Positions 44,483 through 52,486 of a stretch of DNA of 64,000 nt are shown piece by piece. The notes beneath the pieces are model-generated. The model had not been told where the DNA came from. It did no database searches and saw nothing but the letters and a program-made list of their open reading frames with translations. The DNA is taken from the NCBI GenBank assembly GCA_030066985.1, contig JASJAN010000035.1:1-64000 (forward strand), in the 5' to 3' direction. Position 1 is the stretch's first letter. Each line of letters starts with the position of its first letter. Position numbers and translations under genes: made by a program. This stretch comes from Desulfobacterales bacterium. GTDB lineage: Bacteria > Desulfobacterota > Desulfobacteria > Desulfobacterales > JAHEIW01.

Positions 44483-45034
44483 ATGGAAGGTCATCACCTC
44501 ATACTGGGCGAACTGGTCGATTATATCTCCGGCGAGGTCTTAAAAGATACTCACGACGAGCGCCACCGTCAGGATATCGCACGCCGACTTGTCGAGCAAA
44601 ATGGGTATGCCAAAACAGATATCGAGCCCCGCAAAGCATTGGTGGCTCAAGCCGATGACAAAAAGGCGGTTTTGAAAGTTGATTTTATCATCACTCTAGC
44701 AGGACAGATCTTGATGGTCGTCAAGTATGCACCCGGATCCTTAGTCACCCGTCGGCGATCGGCACTGGCCGTATCGCGGCTGATTGCTCCGTATCAGGTT
44801 CCGGTGGTTGTTATGACCAACGGTCAGGATGCTGAAATCATCAGCGGGCCATCTGGTGACGTCATCGACTCGGGTCTGGATGCGATCCCCTCTAAACGGG
44901 AATTAACACAGCGTCTGGCCGGCAAGACCTTTGAATCGATAACAAAACACCGAGCCGAAATGGAGTCCAGAATCCTTTATTGTTATGAAGTTGATGACAG
45001 CTGCGAATGTGATGAGGATATCTGTCGGTTGTAG
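44483..45034 (+). CDS. HsdR-N-terminal-domain-like protein (nuclease fold, standalone)
   Basis: The 183-aa protein resembles the stand-alone type I restriction R-subunit N-terminal domain family (PD-(D/E)xK-like fold). RQDIARRLVEQNGY, then KVDFIITLAGQILMVVKYA, carries the D...VK core, although the middle acidic residue of a full catalytic triad is not evident. The C-terminal tail is Cys/Asp-rich (CECDEDICRL). No methylase or helicase gene is nearby, so it is probably not a restriction system. Confidence 0.7.
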   Translation: MEGHHLILGELVDYISGEVLKDTHDERHRQDIARRLVEQNGYAKTDIEPRKALVAQADDKKAVLKVDFIITLAGQILMVVKYAPGSLVTRRRSALAVSRLIAPYQVPVVVMTNGQDAEIISGPSGDVIDSGLDAIPSKRELTQRLAGKTFESITKHRAEMESRILYCYEVDDSCECDEDICRL

Positions 45035-45093
45035 ATGCCCATGTCACTCGTTATGATTTTTTAACCGGAGTAGTCACTAATGTTGCTTTATTA

Positions 45094-45205
45094 GGTTTCA
45101 GGTGTCAGGAAACATCGAAAACATGCAACCGTTACCTCATCTGAGTAGCAAGAACTTGAAGATAGCTGCCGAAGGCCTGACACCCGACACCTGAAACCTG
45201 AAACC
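45094..45205. repeat. Heptad-built inverted repeat (GGTTTCA/GGTGTCA units)
   Basis: The left arm is GGTTTCA, GGTGTCA (45094-45107). The right arm is TGACACC, CGACACC, TGAAACC, TGAAACC (45178-45205). It lies between the nuclease-fold and deaminase genes. Confidence 0.75.
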
Positions 45206-45262
45206 AACTATTTGATAAGATCTAAGAACTGAAAACCGGCACACAAGCATAAGGATGTCTTG

Positions 45263-45763
45263 ATGGATGACGAATTCTATATGAACAAAGCATTGGAGCA
45301 GGCTCGCATGGCGCTGTCAAACGGCGAGTTTCCCGTCGGATGCGTCATGGCGCTGGGTAACAACATCCTGGTGACCGGCGCCCGGGAAGGCACCACCGGA
45401 GATAGCGTTAATGAAGTCGATCATGCCGAAATGATGGCCCTGCGAGAGCTGAGTCGCCTGGATCGAAACGTAAATATGAAAGAGGTCTCGGTGTTTTCAA
45501 CCCTCGAGCCCTGCCTGATGTGTTTTGGAGCACTGGTCATCAGCGGCATTGGCAGGATTGTTTATGCCTATGAAGATGCGATGGGCGGGGGCACCCGTTG
45601 CGATTGTGCCCCTCTGCCGCCATTGTATAAAGAAAATCAGATCGAAATTATATCCGGCATATTGAGAAGTGACAGTCTTGAATTATTGAAATCCTATTTT
45701 TCACAAACCGAACATACCTATTTAAAAGACAGCTTCCTGGCCGCCTATACCCTGGACCAATGA
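45263..45763 (+). CDS. Nucleoside deaminase (TadA/guanine deaminase-like)
   Basis: This 166-aa zinc-dependent deaminase shows the zinc ligand and catalytic Glu in HAEMMAL, and PCLMCFGALVISGIGRIVYA with the second and third zinc ligands. It belongs to the cytidine/deoxycytidylate deaminase superfamily. The EPCLMC form fits TadA or guanine deaminase, but the C-terminus is not typical enough to choose. The start is ATG 45263 with TAAGGATG upstream. Confidence 0.8.
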   Translation: MDDEFYMNKALEQARMALSNGEFPVGCVMALGNNILVTGAREGTTGDSVNEVDHAEMMALRELSRLDRNVNMKEVSVFSTLEPCLMCFGALVISGIGRIVYAYEDAMGGGTRCDCAPLPPLYKENQIEIISGILRSDSLELLKSYFSQTEHTYLKDSFLAAYTLDQ

Positions 45764-46039
45764 AAACCGCTTTGCAAATGGGGTTATTTTGATCAACATT
45801 TCAACTTAATCACAGCACGTTTTTCTTGCATTTTTTTCTTGCATTTCTTAATGTTGTTATATATTGGAGATTTTAAAAATACTGGATTTGAAGGAATTTA
45901 AAACTTAATATGTAGATGACCCAGCGGGTATAAAGGCAGGCTGATTGCCAACCTGAATAAGAATGGGGATTTGTGCCATTCTGTGTTGACTGCAACCTGG
46001 CGTCATCCCAAATGAAACCATAGATGAGGAGGTGCACGC

Positions 46040-46579
46040 ATAGCTGTTCCCAGAAGATTTCAGAGACCCAGACGCACGAACAAAGCAAACATTAATCAAA
46101 GAATTCGAGCAAAAGAAGTCAGATTGATTGACTCTGAAGGCAACCAAGTCGGTATCATACCAACCAAAGAAGCCCTTGAAGCTGCAGCTGAAGCAGGCCT
46201 GGATCTGGTTGAAGTATCACCGAATGCGAATCCCCCGGTCTGTAAAATAATGGACTATGGCCGCTATCGTTACGAGCAAACCAAAAAGAAACATGAGGCC
46301 AAGAAAAAACAAAGTACTTTTCAGCTCAAGGAGATAAAGGTTCGCCCCAAAACCGGTGAGCATGACCTGCAGGTTAAAATCGGCCATATAAAAAAATTCA
46401 TTGGCAAAAAAGATAAGGTCAAAGTCAGTGTTATCTTCAGAGGGCGCGAAATAACACTTTCAGAGCTGGGAAGAACGGTGCTTCAAAAAATAATTGATGA
46501 AACCGAAGAAATTGCCATGATAGAGCAGGAGCCCAAATTTGAAGGTCGAATCCTGGTCATGGTTCTGGCACCGAAATAG
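46040..46579 (+). CDS. infC: Translation initiation factor IF-3, AUA start codon
   Basis: IF-3 binds the 30S subunit and proofreads start codons. A frame beginning ATA GCT GTT CCC AGA AGA gives a 179-aa protein, AVPRRFQRPRRTNKANINQR and onward, the full IF-3 length. GAGGAGG lies 7 nt upstream of ATA 46040. The next usable start in frame, TTG 46124, would remove the conserved first 28 residues. Non-AUG starts (AUU, AUC, AUA) are well known for infC and allow autoregulation by IF-3. The 276-bp leader is T-rich with possible short stems (for example GGCAGG...CCAACCTG) but no motif I can name. Confidence 0.92.
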   Translation: MAVPRRFQRPRRTNKANINQRIRAKEVRLIDSEGNQVGIIPTKEALEAAAEAGLDLVEVSPNANPPVCKIMDYGRYRYEQTKKKHEAKKKQSTFQLKEIKVRPKTGEHDLQVKIGHIKKFIGKKDKVKVSVIFRGREITLSELGRTVLQKIIDETEEIAMIEQEPKFEGRILVMVLAPK

Positions 46580-46658
46580 CTTGATCTTATATCAAAAGTG
46601 TTCTAAATACGACCCGTAAAGGGCGTTGCCCCTATATCCAACTGAATATTTCTCAGGG

Positions 46659-46692
46659 TGGCGTGAGCCGAGATGTGTGATTGCTCACGCCA
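46659..46692 (+). terminator. Hairpin between infC and rpmI
   Basis: TGGCGTGAGC and GCTCACGCCA form a perfect 10-bp stem with a 14-nt loop, followed by TCTATTTTTAAAA. It may be an attenuator or an autoregulatory ribosomal-protein site for rpmI-rplT. Confidence 0.55.
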
Positions 46693-46730
46693 TCTATTTT
46701 TAAAATAGTAAGACCAAAGGAGTGTCCTAG

Positions 46731-46928
46731 ATGCCTAAGATAAAAACCAATCGCGCTGCCGCCAAACGCTTCCGCAAAACCGGCACCGGAAAAATCGTTT
46801 ATAATAAGTCCTTTGCCAGTCATTTATTGACCAAAAAAACGACCAAACGAAAACGCTCTTTGCGCAAAGGCAGAATCGTTGACAGAACCAATGCTAAGGC
46901 CATAAAATTATTGCTACCCAACGGCTAA
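46731..46928 (+). CDS. rpmI: 50S ribosomal protein L35
   Basis: The 65-aa basic protein begins [20 protein letters not shown], the typical L35 sequence, and includes [17 protein letters not shown] Shine-Dalgarno AAAGGAG precedes the ATG. It sits in the conserved infC-rpmI-rplT order, though a 362-bp gap with a nested palindrome separates it from rplT. Confidence 0.98.
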   Translation: MPKIKTNRAAAKRFRKTGTGKIVYNKSFASHLLTKKTTKRKRSLRKGRIVDRTNAKAIKLLLPNG

Positions 46929-47074
46929 AATTTCTAATTTCTAAATGGCTCTTTTCCCGATGAGCTTCGTTCTCCGCGATTTTCCGCCTTCAACGTACTT
47001 CAAGTACGCCGAAGGCAAAAAACCTTGTGCGGCCTTGCTCACCGAAAAAAGCCCTCATTTATAAATTAGAAATT
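46929..47074. repeat. Nested palindromic element, copy B of the CCCGATGAGCT type
   Basis: Outer arms AATTTCTAATTTCTAAATG (starting at the base after the rpmI stop) and CATTTATAAATTAGAAATT pair at 18 of 19 positions. Inside, CCCGATGAGCT, TTCTCCGCG, AGTACGCCGAA and CTTGTGCGGCC match the element at 23514-23656. The tip is the palindrome CGTACTTCAAGTACG. The rest of the gap before rplT has a small CCCGCC/GGCGGG hairpin (47172-47191). Confidence 0.75.
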
Positions 47075-47290
47075 AAACCAATATCAGAGAATTTGTGTTT
47101 CAGGTTCACTTCAGTGAAAGTGATTAGGCGCCTCGTTGAACACCTTAATGTTTAGGATCAAGATGTGAAATCCCGCCGTTACCTGGGCGGGGCTCTCGAA
47201 CATGGGAGCGGCTTATAAAACCACTTTACTTTTTTATAAAAGTTAATAGTTTGACGATAGCTTTTATGATTTATCGATAGAGAGGATAAA

Positions 47291-47641
47291 ATGAGAATCA
47301 AACGCGGCTTCAAAGCCAGAAAAAGACGGAAAAAAGTTTTAAAATTAGCCAAAGGATTTCGCGGTGGTCGCAGCAAATTGTTTCGCACAGCCGCAGACGC
47401 GGTGGATAAATCCCTAATGTACGCCTATCGCGACCGGCGCCAACGTAAGCGCGACTTTCGCAGGCTCTGGATAGCGCGTATTAATGCAGCCGCGAGGATG
47501 AACAAGCTGTCATACAGCAAATTTATGCACGGTCTCAAACTGGCAAACGTTGATCTGGATCGCAAAGTTCTGGCTGACCTGGCCATTACGGATCCGGCCG
47601 GTTTTACTAAAATTGCGGAATTGGCTGCACAAAAACTTTAA
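47291..47641 (+). CDS. rplT: 50S ribosomal protein L20
   Basis: This 116-aa basic protein has [35 protein letters not shown] and SYSKFMHGL, all diagnostic for L20. GAGAGGAT precedes the ATG. It binds 23S rRNA early in 50S assembly and often represses its own operon through the mRNA leader. The upstream leader holds the CCCGCC/GGCGGG hairpin, a possible site. Confidence 0.98.
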   Translation: MRIKRGFKARKRRKKVLKLAKGFRGGRSKLFRTAADAVDKSLMYAYRDRRQRKRDFRRLWIARINAAARMNKLSYSKFMHGLKLANVDLDRKVLADLAITDPAGFTKIAELAAQKL

Positions 47642-47903
47642 CCTGAATTTGCATGAAAATTAATGAGAACTTGCCATTCTTTTGGCTGGTAGCATGAGAA
47701 ACAAAACGGTAAAGTAGTCGCTTATACCGGTTATTACATGGAGAAAAATCATTTTATCTCATTAATTTTCACCCTAAAAACAACGCGGCGAGCCAGAGGC
47801 TTTCATGTGCTGTGTTATTAAGACCGAGGTATAGTTAACTATAACCTCGCCCTTAAATGCCTCGCACATAAAAACCTCTGGCCCGTGCAAACTTCAGGTT
47901 AAA
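47637..47903. repeat. Compound nested palindrome spanning the rplT-pheS gap
   Basis: The outer arms are TTTAACCTGAATTTGCA (containing the rplT stop) and TGCAAACTTCAGGTTAAA, complementary with one indel. Within lie a perfect 15-bp repeat TGAAAATTAATGAGA / TCTCATTAATTTTCA (47654-47668, 47757-47771) and a second unit GCCAGAGG ... CCTCTGGC (47792-47882) whose tip is GAGGTATAGTTAACTATAACC. Confidence 0.75.
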
Positions 47904-47931
47904 CCATGATTGATCGTTTCAAATTTTGAAA

Positions 47932-48939
47932 ATGGATAACTCCATTGATCAAATTTATCAGGAAGCCCTGGACGGGCTTAACACGGCAACAGACCGCCAG
48001 GCAGTTGAGGATATTCGCGTCCGTTATCTGGGACGCAAAGGGGTTATCACTCAGTTCTTAAGGAACATTTCAAACCTACCCGCCGAACAGCGCCCATCAG
48101 CCGGCCAGCAGGCAAACCAGGTTAAACATCTGCTGGAGAAGGCCTGTAAAGAGACCGCCCAAAAGCTTGAAAGCACCGCTAAAGCCGCCGAGGCTGGCAT
48201 TGATGTTTCATTGCCCGGCCGACCGGCACCGTCCGGCTCAACGCATCCGATTACCCAAATCAATCAGCGCATCTGCGACATTTTTACCCAAATGGGATTT
48301 GACATCGCTGAAGGGCCGGAGGTTGAGTTGGATTATTATAATTTTGAGGCCCTCAATTTTCCCAAAGATCATCCGGCCCGGGACATGCAAGACACCTTTT
48401 TTGTTTCCGATGATATTGTTCTGAGGACGCATACATCTCCGCTTCAAATTCGCACCATGGAAAAACAGCAACCACCGGTACGGATCATCATGCCTGGCAA
48501 GGTCTATCGTTGCGATTCGGATTTGACCCACACACCTATGTTTCACCAGGTGGAAGGCTTGTTGGTGGATGAGAATGTATCATTCGGGGATCTGAAAGGC
48601 ACACTGACCGCCTTTGTCCATCAGATGTTTGACGAGCAAACAAGCCTGCGTTTTCGGCCGGGATTCTTTCCTTTCACCGAGCCCAGTGCCGAGGTCGATA
48701 TTTTGTGTGTGATGTGTCGGGGCAAAGGTTGTCGCGTATGTTCTCGAACCGGCTGGCTGGAAATTCTCGGTTCTGGAATGGTTCATCCGGCCCTGTATGA
48801 AAATGTAGGATATGATGCCGACCGCTATACCGGTTTTGCCTTCGGGATGGGTGTGGACCGCATCGCCATGCTTAAATTCGGAATAGATGACATCCGCAAA
48901 TTTTTTGAAAATGATGTGCGGTTCCTATCCCAATATTAA
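47932..48939 (+). CDS. pheS: Phenylalanyl-tRNA synthetase alpha subunit
   Basis: The 335-aa class II synthetase subunit has an N-terminal coiled coil and a catalytic core with GFDIAEGPEVELDYYNFEAL (motif 1), TSPLQIRTM, RCDSDLTHTPMFHQVEGL (motif 2) and GFAFGMGVDRIAML (motif 3). It pairs with PheT to charge tRNA-Phe. ATG 47932 is used; a TTG two codons earlier is possible. A zinc-like CVMCRGKGCRVC stretch occurs in the core. Confidence 0.97.
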   Translation: MDNSIDQIYQEALDGLNTATDRQAVEDIRVRYLGRKGVITQFLRNISNLPAEQRPSAGQQANQVKHLLEKACKETAQKLESTAKAAEAGIDVSLPGRPAPSGSTHPITQINQRICDIFTQMGFDIAEGPEVELDYYNFEALNFPKDHPARDMQDTFFVSDDIVLRTHTSPLQIRTMEKQQPPVRIIMPGKVYRCDSDLTHTPMFHQVEGLLVDENVSFGDLKGTLTAFVHQMFDEQTSLRFRPGFFPFTEPSAEVDILCVMCRGKGCRVCSRTGWLEILGSGMVHPALYENVGYDADRYTGFAFGMGVDRIAMLKFGIDDIRKFFENDVRFLSQY

Positions 48940-49014
48940 ACAAAACGTACAACATACAATCTGGAATAGAAGTTTTAGAAAATAATCTCAAAAGCGGGTT
49001 CAAGGTATTAGAAT

Positions 49015-49168
49015 ATGTTCGATAGCAAGGCGCAAACCGATTCGAAAGTTAAGTCCGCCTCAGGCGGATTAGTATTCGAGCATTTCGAATCGGTTTGATG
49101 CACACCTTAGTGTTCATAAAAAATAGATGTGTAATCCATTTATCCTGGGTAACACAGCTATCGGACAT
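49015..49168. repeat. Nested palindromic element of the GCAAGGC / AATCCATTTA type, copy 2
   Basis: Outer arms are ATGTTCGATAGC / GCTATCGGACAT. The inner arm is a perfect 14-bp AAACCGATTCGAAA / TTTCGAATCGGTTT (49034-49047, 49083-49096). The tail GATGCACACC...AATCCATTTATCCTGGGTA matches copy 1 (23777-23850). A TCCGCCTCAGGCGGATTAG block, also found at about 23056, sits in the loop as if inserted. Confidence 0.78.
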
Positions 49169-49206
49169 TAGATGATGTCTTGACCCTTCTTTTAGGAACT
49201 GAATAA

Positions 49207-51627
49207 ATGAAAGTTAGTCTCAGCTGGCTCAATGATTATGTAGGCATCAAAATGGCACCGTCGGAATTGGCGGATGCACTGACGATGGTTGGACTCGAAA
49301 TTGAGTCGGTATCCGAACGCTACCGTTATCTGGATACGGTCTTTGTCGGTCGAATTGAAGCGATCGAACCGCATCCCAATGCGGACAAACTGCACCTGTG
49401 TCGGGTTGATACCGGTCGCGGAAAAGTTACGGTCGTCTGCGGCGCGCCCAATGCTGAGCTCGGAATGTTATCACCGATTGCACTGCCGGGCACCGAATTT
49501 CCGGAAGGTTTTATTTTAGAACTGAGCGTTATCCGTGGACAAACATCCGAGGGCATGCTTTGCAGTGAAGGTGAACTGGGACTGGGGGAGGATCGCAGCG
49601 GCATTATGCAGCTTGACCCAAAGCTGTCGGTCGGCGACCCGTTGGCCTCCGCCCTGGAACTGACAGATACCGTTTTTGAAATCGAAATCACCCCCAATCG
49701 CCCCGATTGTCTGAGTGTCCTCGGCGTGGCGCGCGAGATCGCAGCCATTCAAAACAGTCGTCTGAGGTATCCGGATTTTCAACTCAATGATGCCGACGAC
49801 CGCATATCCCAACTAACATCCATACAAATTGAAGCACCGGACCACTGCCCGCGCTATGCCGCCCGCTTACTTGCGGATATTCAAATAAAACCATCCCCCT
49901 TTTGGCTACAGCAGCGACTTTTATCTGTTGGACTGCGACCGATTAATAATATCGTGGATGTGACCAATTTTATTTTGATGGAAACCGGTCAGCCGTTGCA
50001 TGCCTTTGATTTTGACCGTCTGGCGCAAAACAGAATTGTGGTGCGAACCGCCAACAAAGGCGAAACTTTTATTACCTTGGATCAAAAAGAGCGTCTGCTG
50101 GACGCAGAAATGCTGATGATCTGTGACGGCGAAAAACCGGTGGCCATCGGCGGGGTCATGGGAGGTCTCAATTCCGAGATTGAAAACGATACCACCCGGG
50201 TATTGCTGGAAAGTGCCTATTTTAATTCGGTCAGTGTTCGTCGGACATCAAAACAGCTTGGTCTGAGTACTGACGCTTCTTATCGCTTCGAACGCGGGGT
50301 TGATCCGGGGGGAACCATTGCGGCGGCCAACCGGGCCGCCAAGCTGATGGCTGAAGTCAGTGGCGCAAAAATTATCTCTGGTTTGATCGACGAATATCCA
50401 AATCGACAGACTGTCAAAAGTCTGAAGCTCAGCACCAAAAAGACCAACCGCTTGTTGGGAACACGTCTGCAACGCAGGCAAATTGAAAAACTTCTCAAGT
50501 CCATAGAATTTGCGGTAAAGCCCAGCGATACTGAAAAAGATACCCTCAAGGTGACCTCTCCGACTTTCCGGGTGGATATTTCAAGACCCGAGGACCTGAT
50601 GGAGGAAGTCGCCCGTCTATACGGGTATAACAATATTCCAACGACATTTCCGCAAATGCCAGCCACCGGGCGATCATCTACAAAAGAGATCCAATTGCGC
50701 AACCGGGCCCGTCAGCTTATGGAAGGGTTTGGTTTCCGCGAAACGGTTAACTACAGTTTTGCCCATCTCCAATCGGGTGACCATTTGAGAGTGGCTGACG
50801 CTGATCCGCGCCGAAAGCTCGTGCATATTTTGAACCCGCTGACCGAAGATCAGGCCGCCATGCGCACCTCTTTGGTGCCCGGATTGTTGCAAACCACACA
50901 TTATAATTTGGCCCAGCAGATCAAAAATTTAAAAATTTTTGAAATTGGCAAAATTTTTATCCATAAAGATTCGCAACAGCTACCGACAGAAACGGAGATG
51001 GTCGCCGGGCTGTGGACCGGATCCCGTTATGATGCGTCCTGGCATGGTCAGGAGACAGCCTGTGATTTTTATGACATCAAGGGTGTCGTCGAACGCTTTT
51101 TAAACGCACTGCAGATCGATGATGTCCGGTTCAGTCGACTGTCTGATAATGAATGCAGCTATACCCAACCCGGCTACAGCGCGCAAATCTTGTGCAACCA
51201 GATCCCGTTGGGGTTGGTGGGGCAAATTCATCCGCGGGTGCTTGCCACTTTCGACTTGGAGCAAACAGCATTTTTATTTGAGCTCAACTTCGACCATCTG
51301 ATACCACTGCTTAAGGATTCAACAGTTTCCAGACCGATTCCCAAATTTCCGGCTGTTTTCAGGGACATCACCATCATCGTAGACAAGGCACTTGAAGCCC
51401 AAGAAATTGTCAGCACCGCCGGGAAACAGCCACATGAGCTGGTGGAAGACATCGACTTGCTAAGTGTATTCGAGGGAGCTCCTATTGCTCCGGGCAATAA
51501 AAGTGTATCGCTGCGAGTGACCTATCGGTCAGCTCACAAAACACTTGAAGACGAAGATGTAACGCCCATCCATCAATCAATTGCGGATAGGTTGGTTGAG
51601 ACATTTAATGCCAGTTTACCGACCTGA
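49207..51627 (+). CDS. pheT: Phenylalanyl-tRNA synthetase beta subunit
   Basis: The 806-aa protein has the full PheT layout: tRNA-binding EMAP-like domain (about residues 40-150, VGRIEAIEPHPNADKLHLCR), B3/B4 editing domain (ITPNRPDCLSVLGVAREIAA; NIVDVTNFILMETGQPLHAF), B5, core pseudo-catalytic domain, and C-terminal ferredoxin-fold anticodon-binding domain (PKFPAVFRDITIIVD). It has normal length. The protein lies downstream of pheS after the 267-bp repeat-bearing gap. Confidence 0.97.
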   Translation: MKVSLSWLNDYVGIKMAPSELADALTMVGLEIESVSERYRYLDTVFVGRIEAIEPHPNADKLHLCRVDTGRGKVTVVCGAPNAELGMLSPIALPGTEFPEGFILELSVIRGQTSEGMLCSEGELGLGEDRSGIMQLDPKLSVGDPLASALELTDTVFEIEITPNRPDCLSVLGVAREIAAIQNSRLRYPDFQLNDADDRISQLTSIQIEAPDHCPRYAARLLADIQIKPSPFWLQQRLLSVGLRPINNIVDVTNFILMETGQPLHAFDFDRLAQNRIVVRTANKGETFITLDQKERLLDAEMLMICDGEKPVAIGGVMGGLNSEIENDTTRVLLESAYFNSVSVRRTSKQLGLSTDASYRFERGVDPGGTIAAANRAAKLMAEVSGAKIISGLIDEYPNRQTVKSLKLSTKKTNRLLGTRLQRRQIEKLLKSIEFAVKPSDTEKDTLKVTSPTFRVDISRPEDLMEEVARLYGYNNIPTTFPQMPATGRSSTKEIQLRNRARQLMEGFGFRETVNYSFAHLQSGDHLRVADADPRRKLVHILNPLTEDQAAMRTSLVPGLLQTTHYNLAQQIKNLKIFEIGKIFIHKDSQQLPTETEMVAGLWTGSRYDASWHGQETACDFYDIKGVVERFLNALQIDDVRFSRLSDNECSYTQPGYSAQILCNQIPLGLVGQIHPRVLATFDLEQTAFLFELNFDHLIPLLKDSTVSRPIPKFPAVFRDITIIVDKALEAQEIVSTAGKQPHELVEDIDLLSVFEGAPIAPGNKSVSLRVTYRSAHKTLEDEDVTPIHQSIADRLVETFNASLPT

Positions 51628-51655
51628 TCGCAACAATCCTTACAGGGTCTTAAAA

Positions 51656-52000
51656 ATGCAAGATCAAAAATCAACGCCTATGGACATACCCGACAAACTT
51701 TATTTCAGGATTGGCGAAGTCAGCAAAATAGCCCAAATCCCCGCTTATGTTTTACGATTTTGGGAAAGTGAATTTTCTCGGATTCGACCGAAACGAACCG
51801 CCGCAGGTCAGCGATTGTATTCCCGGGCTGATATCGAGCTGATTTTAAAAATCAAAACACTGCTTTACGAGAAAAAGTTTACCATTCAGGGCGCCCGACA
51901 GCATTTATCTGTCAGATCGCGCAAAAATGAGGCAGCCGAAAAGCACTTGCTGGCGGATTTGCATGCAGAACTCAAATCCATCAGGGATATGCTCGACTGA
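51656..52000 (+). CDS. MerR-family transcriptional regulator
   Basis: The 114-aa protein starts at ATG 51656, where the conserved region begins soon after (IPDKLYFRIGEVSKIAQIPA). The winged helix-turn-helix continues with YVLRFWESEFSRIRPKRTAA and RLYSRADIELILKIKTLLYE. No effector domain is present. MerR-like genes next to pheT are common in proteobacteria; the ihfA gene often found between them is absent. An upstream in-frame extension overlapping pheT is unlikely to be translated. Confidence 0.85.
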   Translation: MQDQKSTPMDIPDKLYFRIGEVSKIAQIPAYVLRFWESEFSRIRPKRTAAGQRLYSRADIELILKIKTLLYEKKFTIQGARQHLSVRSRKNEAAEKHLLADLHAELKSIRDMLD

Positions 52001-52050
52001 ATTCGAGCTCTGAATGTTTTTTCGCTAAAATCTGAAAGCAACGAATTTAC

Positions 52051-52104
52051 CACGAAAGCACGAAAAATAAAAAAATTTCGCGCTTTCTCAATTTCGTGTT
52101 TTCG
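52051..52104. repeat. 8-mer-built inverted repeat (ACGAAAGC units)
   Basis: The left arm is CACGAAAG, CACGAAAA. The right arm is TTTCGCGC, TTTCTCAA, TTTCGTGT, TTTCG (52076-52104). It lies downstream of the MerR gene. Confidence 0.6.
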
Positions 52105-52178
52105 AGGTTGGCTTTAAACTGTATTACCTCAAACCGGCCCTCATTCCAAGTAAACCGTTTCATATTTATTGAATTATA

Positions 52179-52206
52179 TTGACAACGGCCCGATTTTGTC
52201 ATAATC
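52179..52206 (+). promoter_or_regulatory. Promoter of tRNA-Gly
   Basis: TTGACA (52179-52184), a 15-16-nt spacer and CATAAT/ATAATC, about 15 nt before the mature tRNA. Confidence 0.55.
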
Positions 52207-52220
52207 ATTTAAGGTGAAGA

Positions 52221-52296
52221 GCGGGCATAGCTCAGCTGGTAGAGTACAAGCTTCCCAAGCTTGGTGTCGCGAGTTCGAATCTCGTTGCCCGCTCCA
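52221..52296 (+). tRNA. tRNA-Gly(CCC)
   Basis: A complete 76-nt cloverleaf. The acceptor is GCGGGCA / TGCCCGC with discriminator T and encoded CCA. The D-arm is GCTCAGCTGGTAGAGT. The anticodon stem CAAGC/GCTTG has loop TTCCCAA, placing CCC at 52254-52256. The T-arm is GCGAGTTCGAATCTCGT. It reads glycine GGG codons and lies between merR and rimP. Confidence 0.95.
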
Positions 52297-52434
52297 GTTT
52301 GGTTCGTTTCCTTTTAGTTGGCGAGGGTAGGACTTTTTAGGGACTGTGAGATGGAATTAACTATTACCTTATGGTCGGTGTCATGAACTGATAACTTTTA
52401 CCGCGCAAAGGCAAAGGTCTACCTGGAGTTAAGG

Positions 52435-52460
52435 AAACGGGCGTCAGCCCGTTTTTTGTT
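52435..52460 (+). terminator. Terminator/attenuator upstream of rimP
   Basis: AAACGGGC, loop GTCA, GCCCGTTT then TTTGTTTTTTC. It follows the tRNA-Gly region and precedes rimP by about 30 bp, so it either ends the tRNA transcript or attenuates the rimP-nusA-infB operon. Confidence 0.8.
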
Positions 52461-52486
52461 TTTTCAGGCTAAGCTAAATAGATTCG

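Noticed and set aside
43235-44497. Longer 420-aa version of the dNTPase
   Set aside because: The first 69 residues have no family match, and the conserved protein begins MSIREEYERREE with an upstream AAGGG.
44483-45034. Restriction-modification system
   Set aside because: Only an HsdR-N-like domain is present; no methylase, specificity or helicase genes are nearby.
24698-45205. GGTGTCA tandem units resemble a CRISPR array
   Set aside because: Units are 7 nt with no spacers, arms are inverted, and there are no cas genes.
47637-47903. pheST leader as a T-box or phenylalanine peptide attenuator
   Set aside because: No T-box sequence and no Phe-rich leader peptide were seen; the structure is explained by the nested palindromes.
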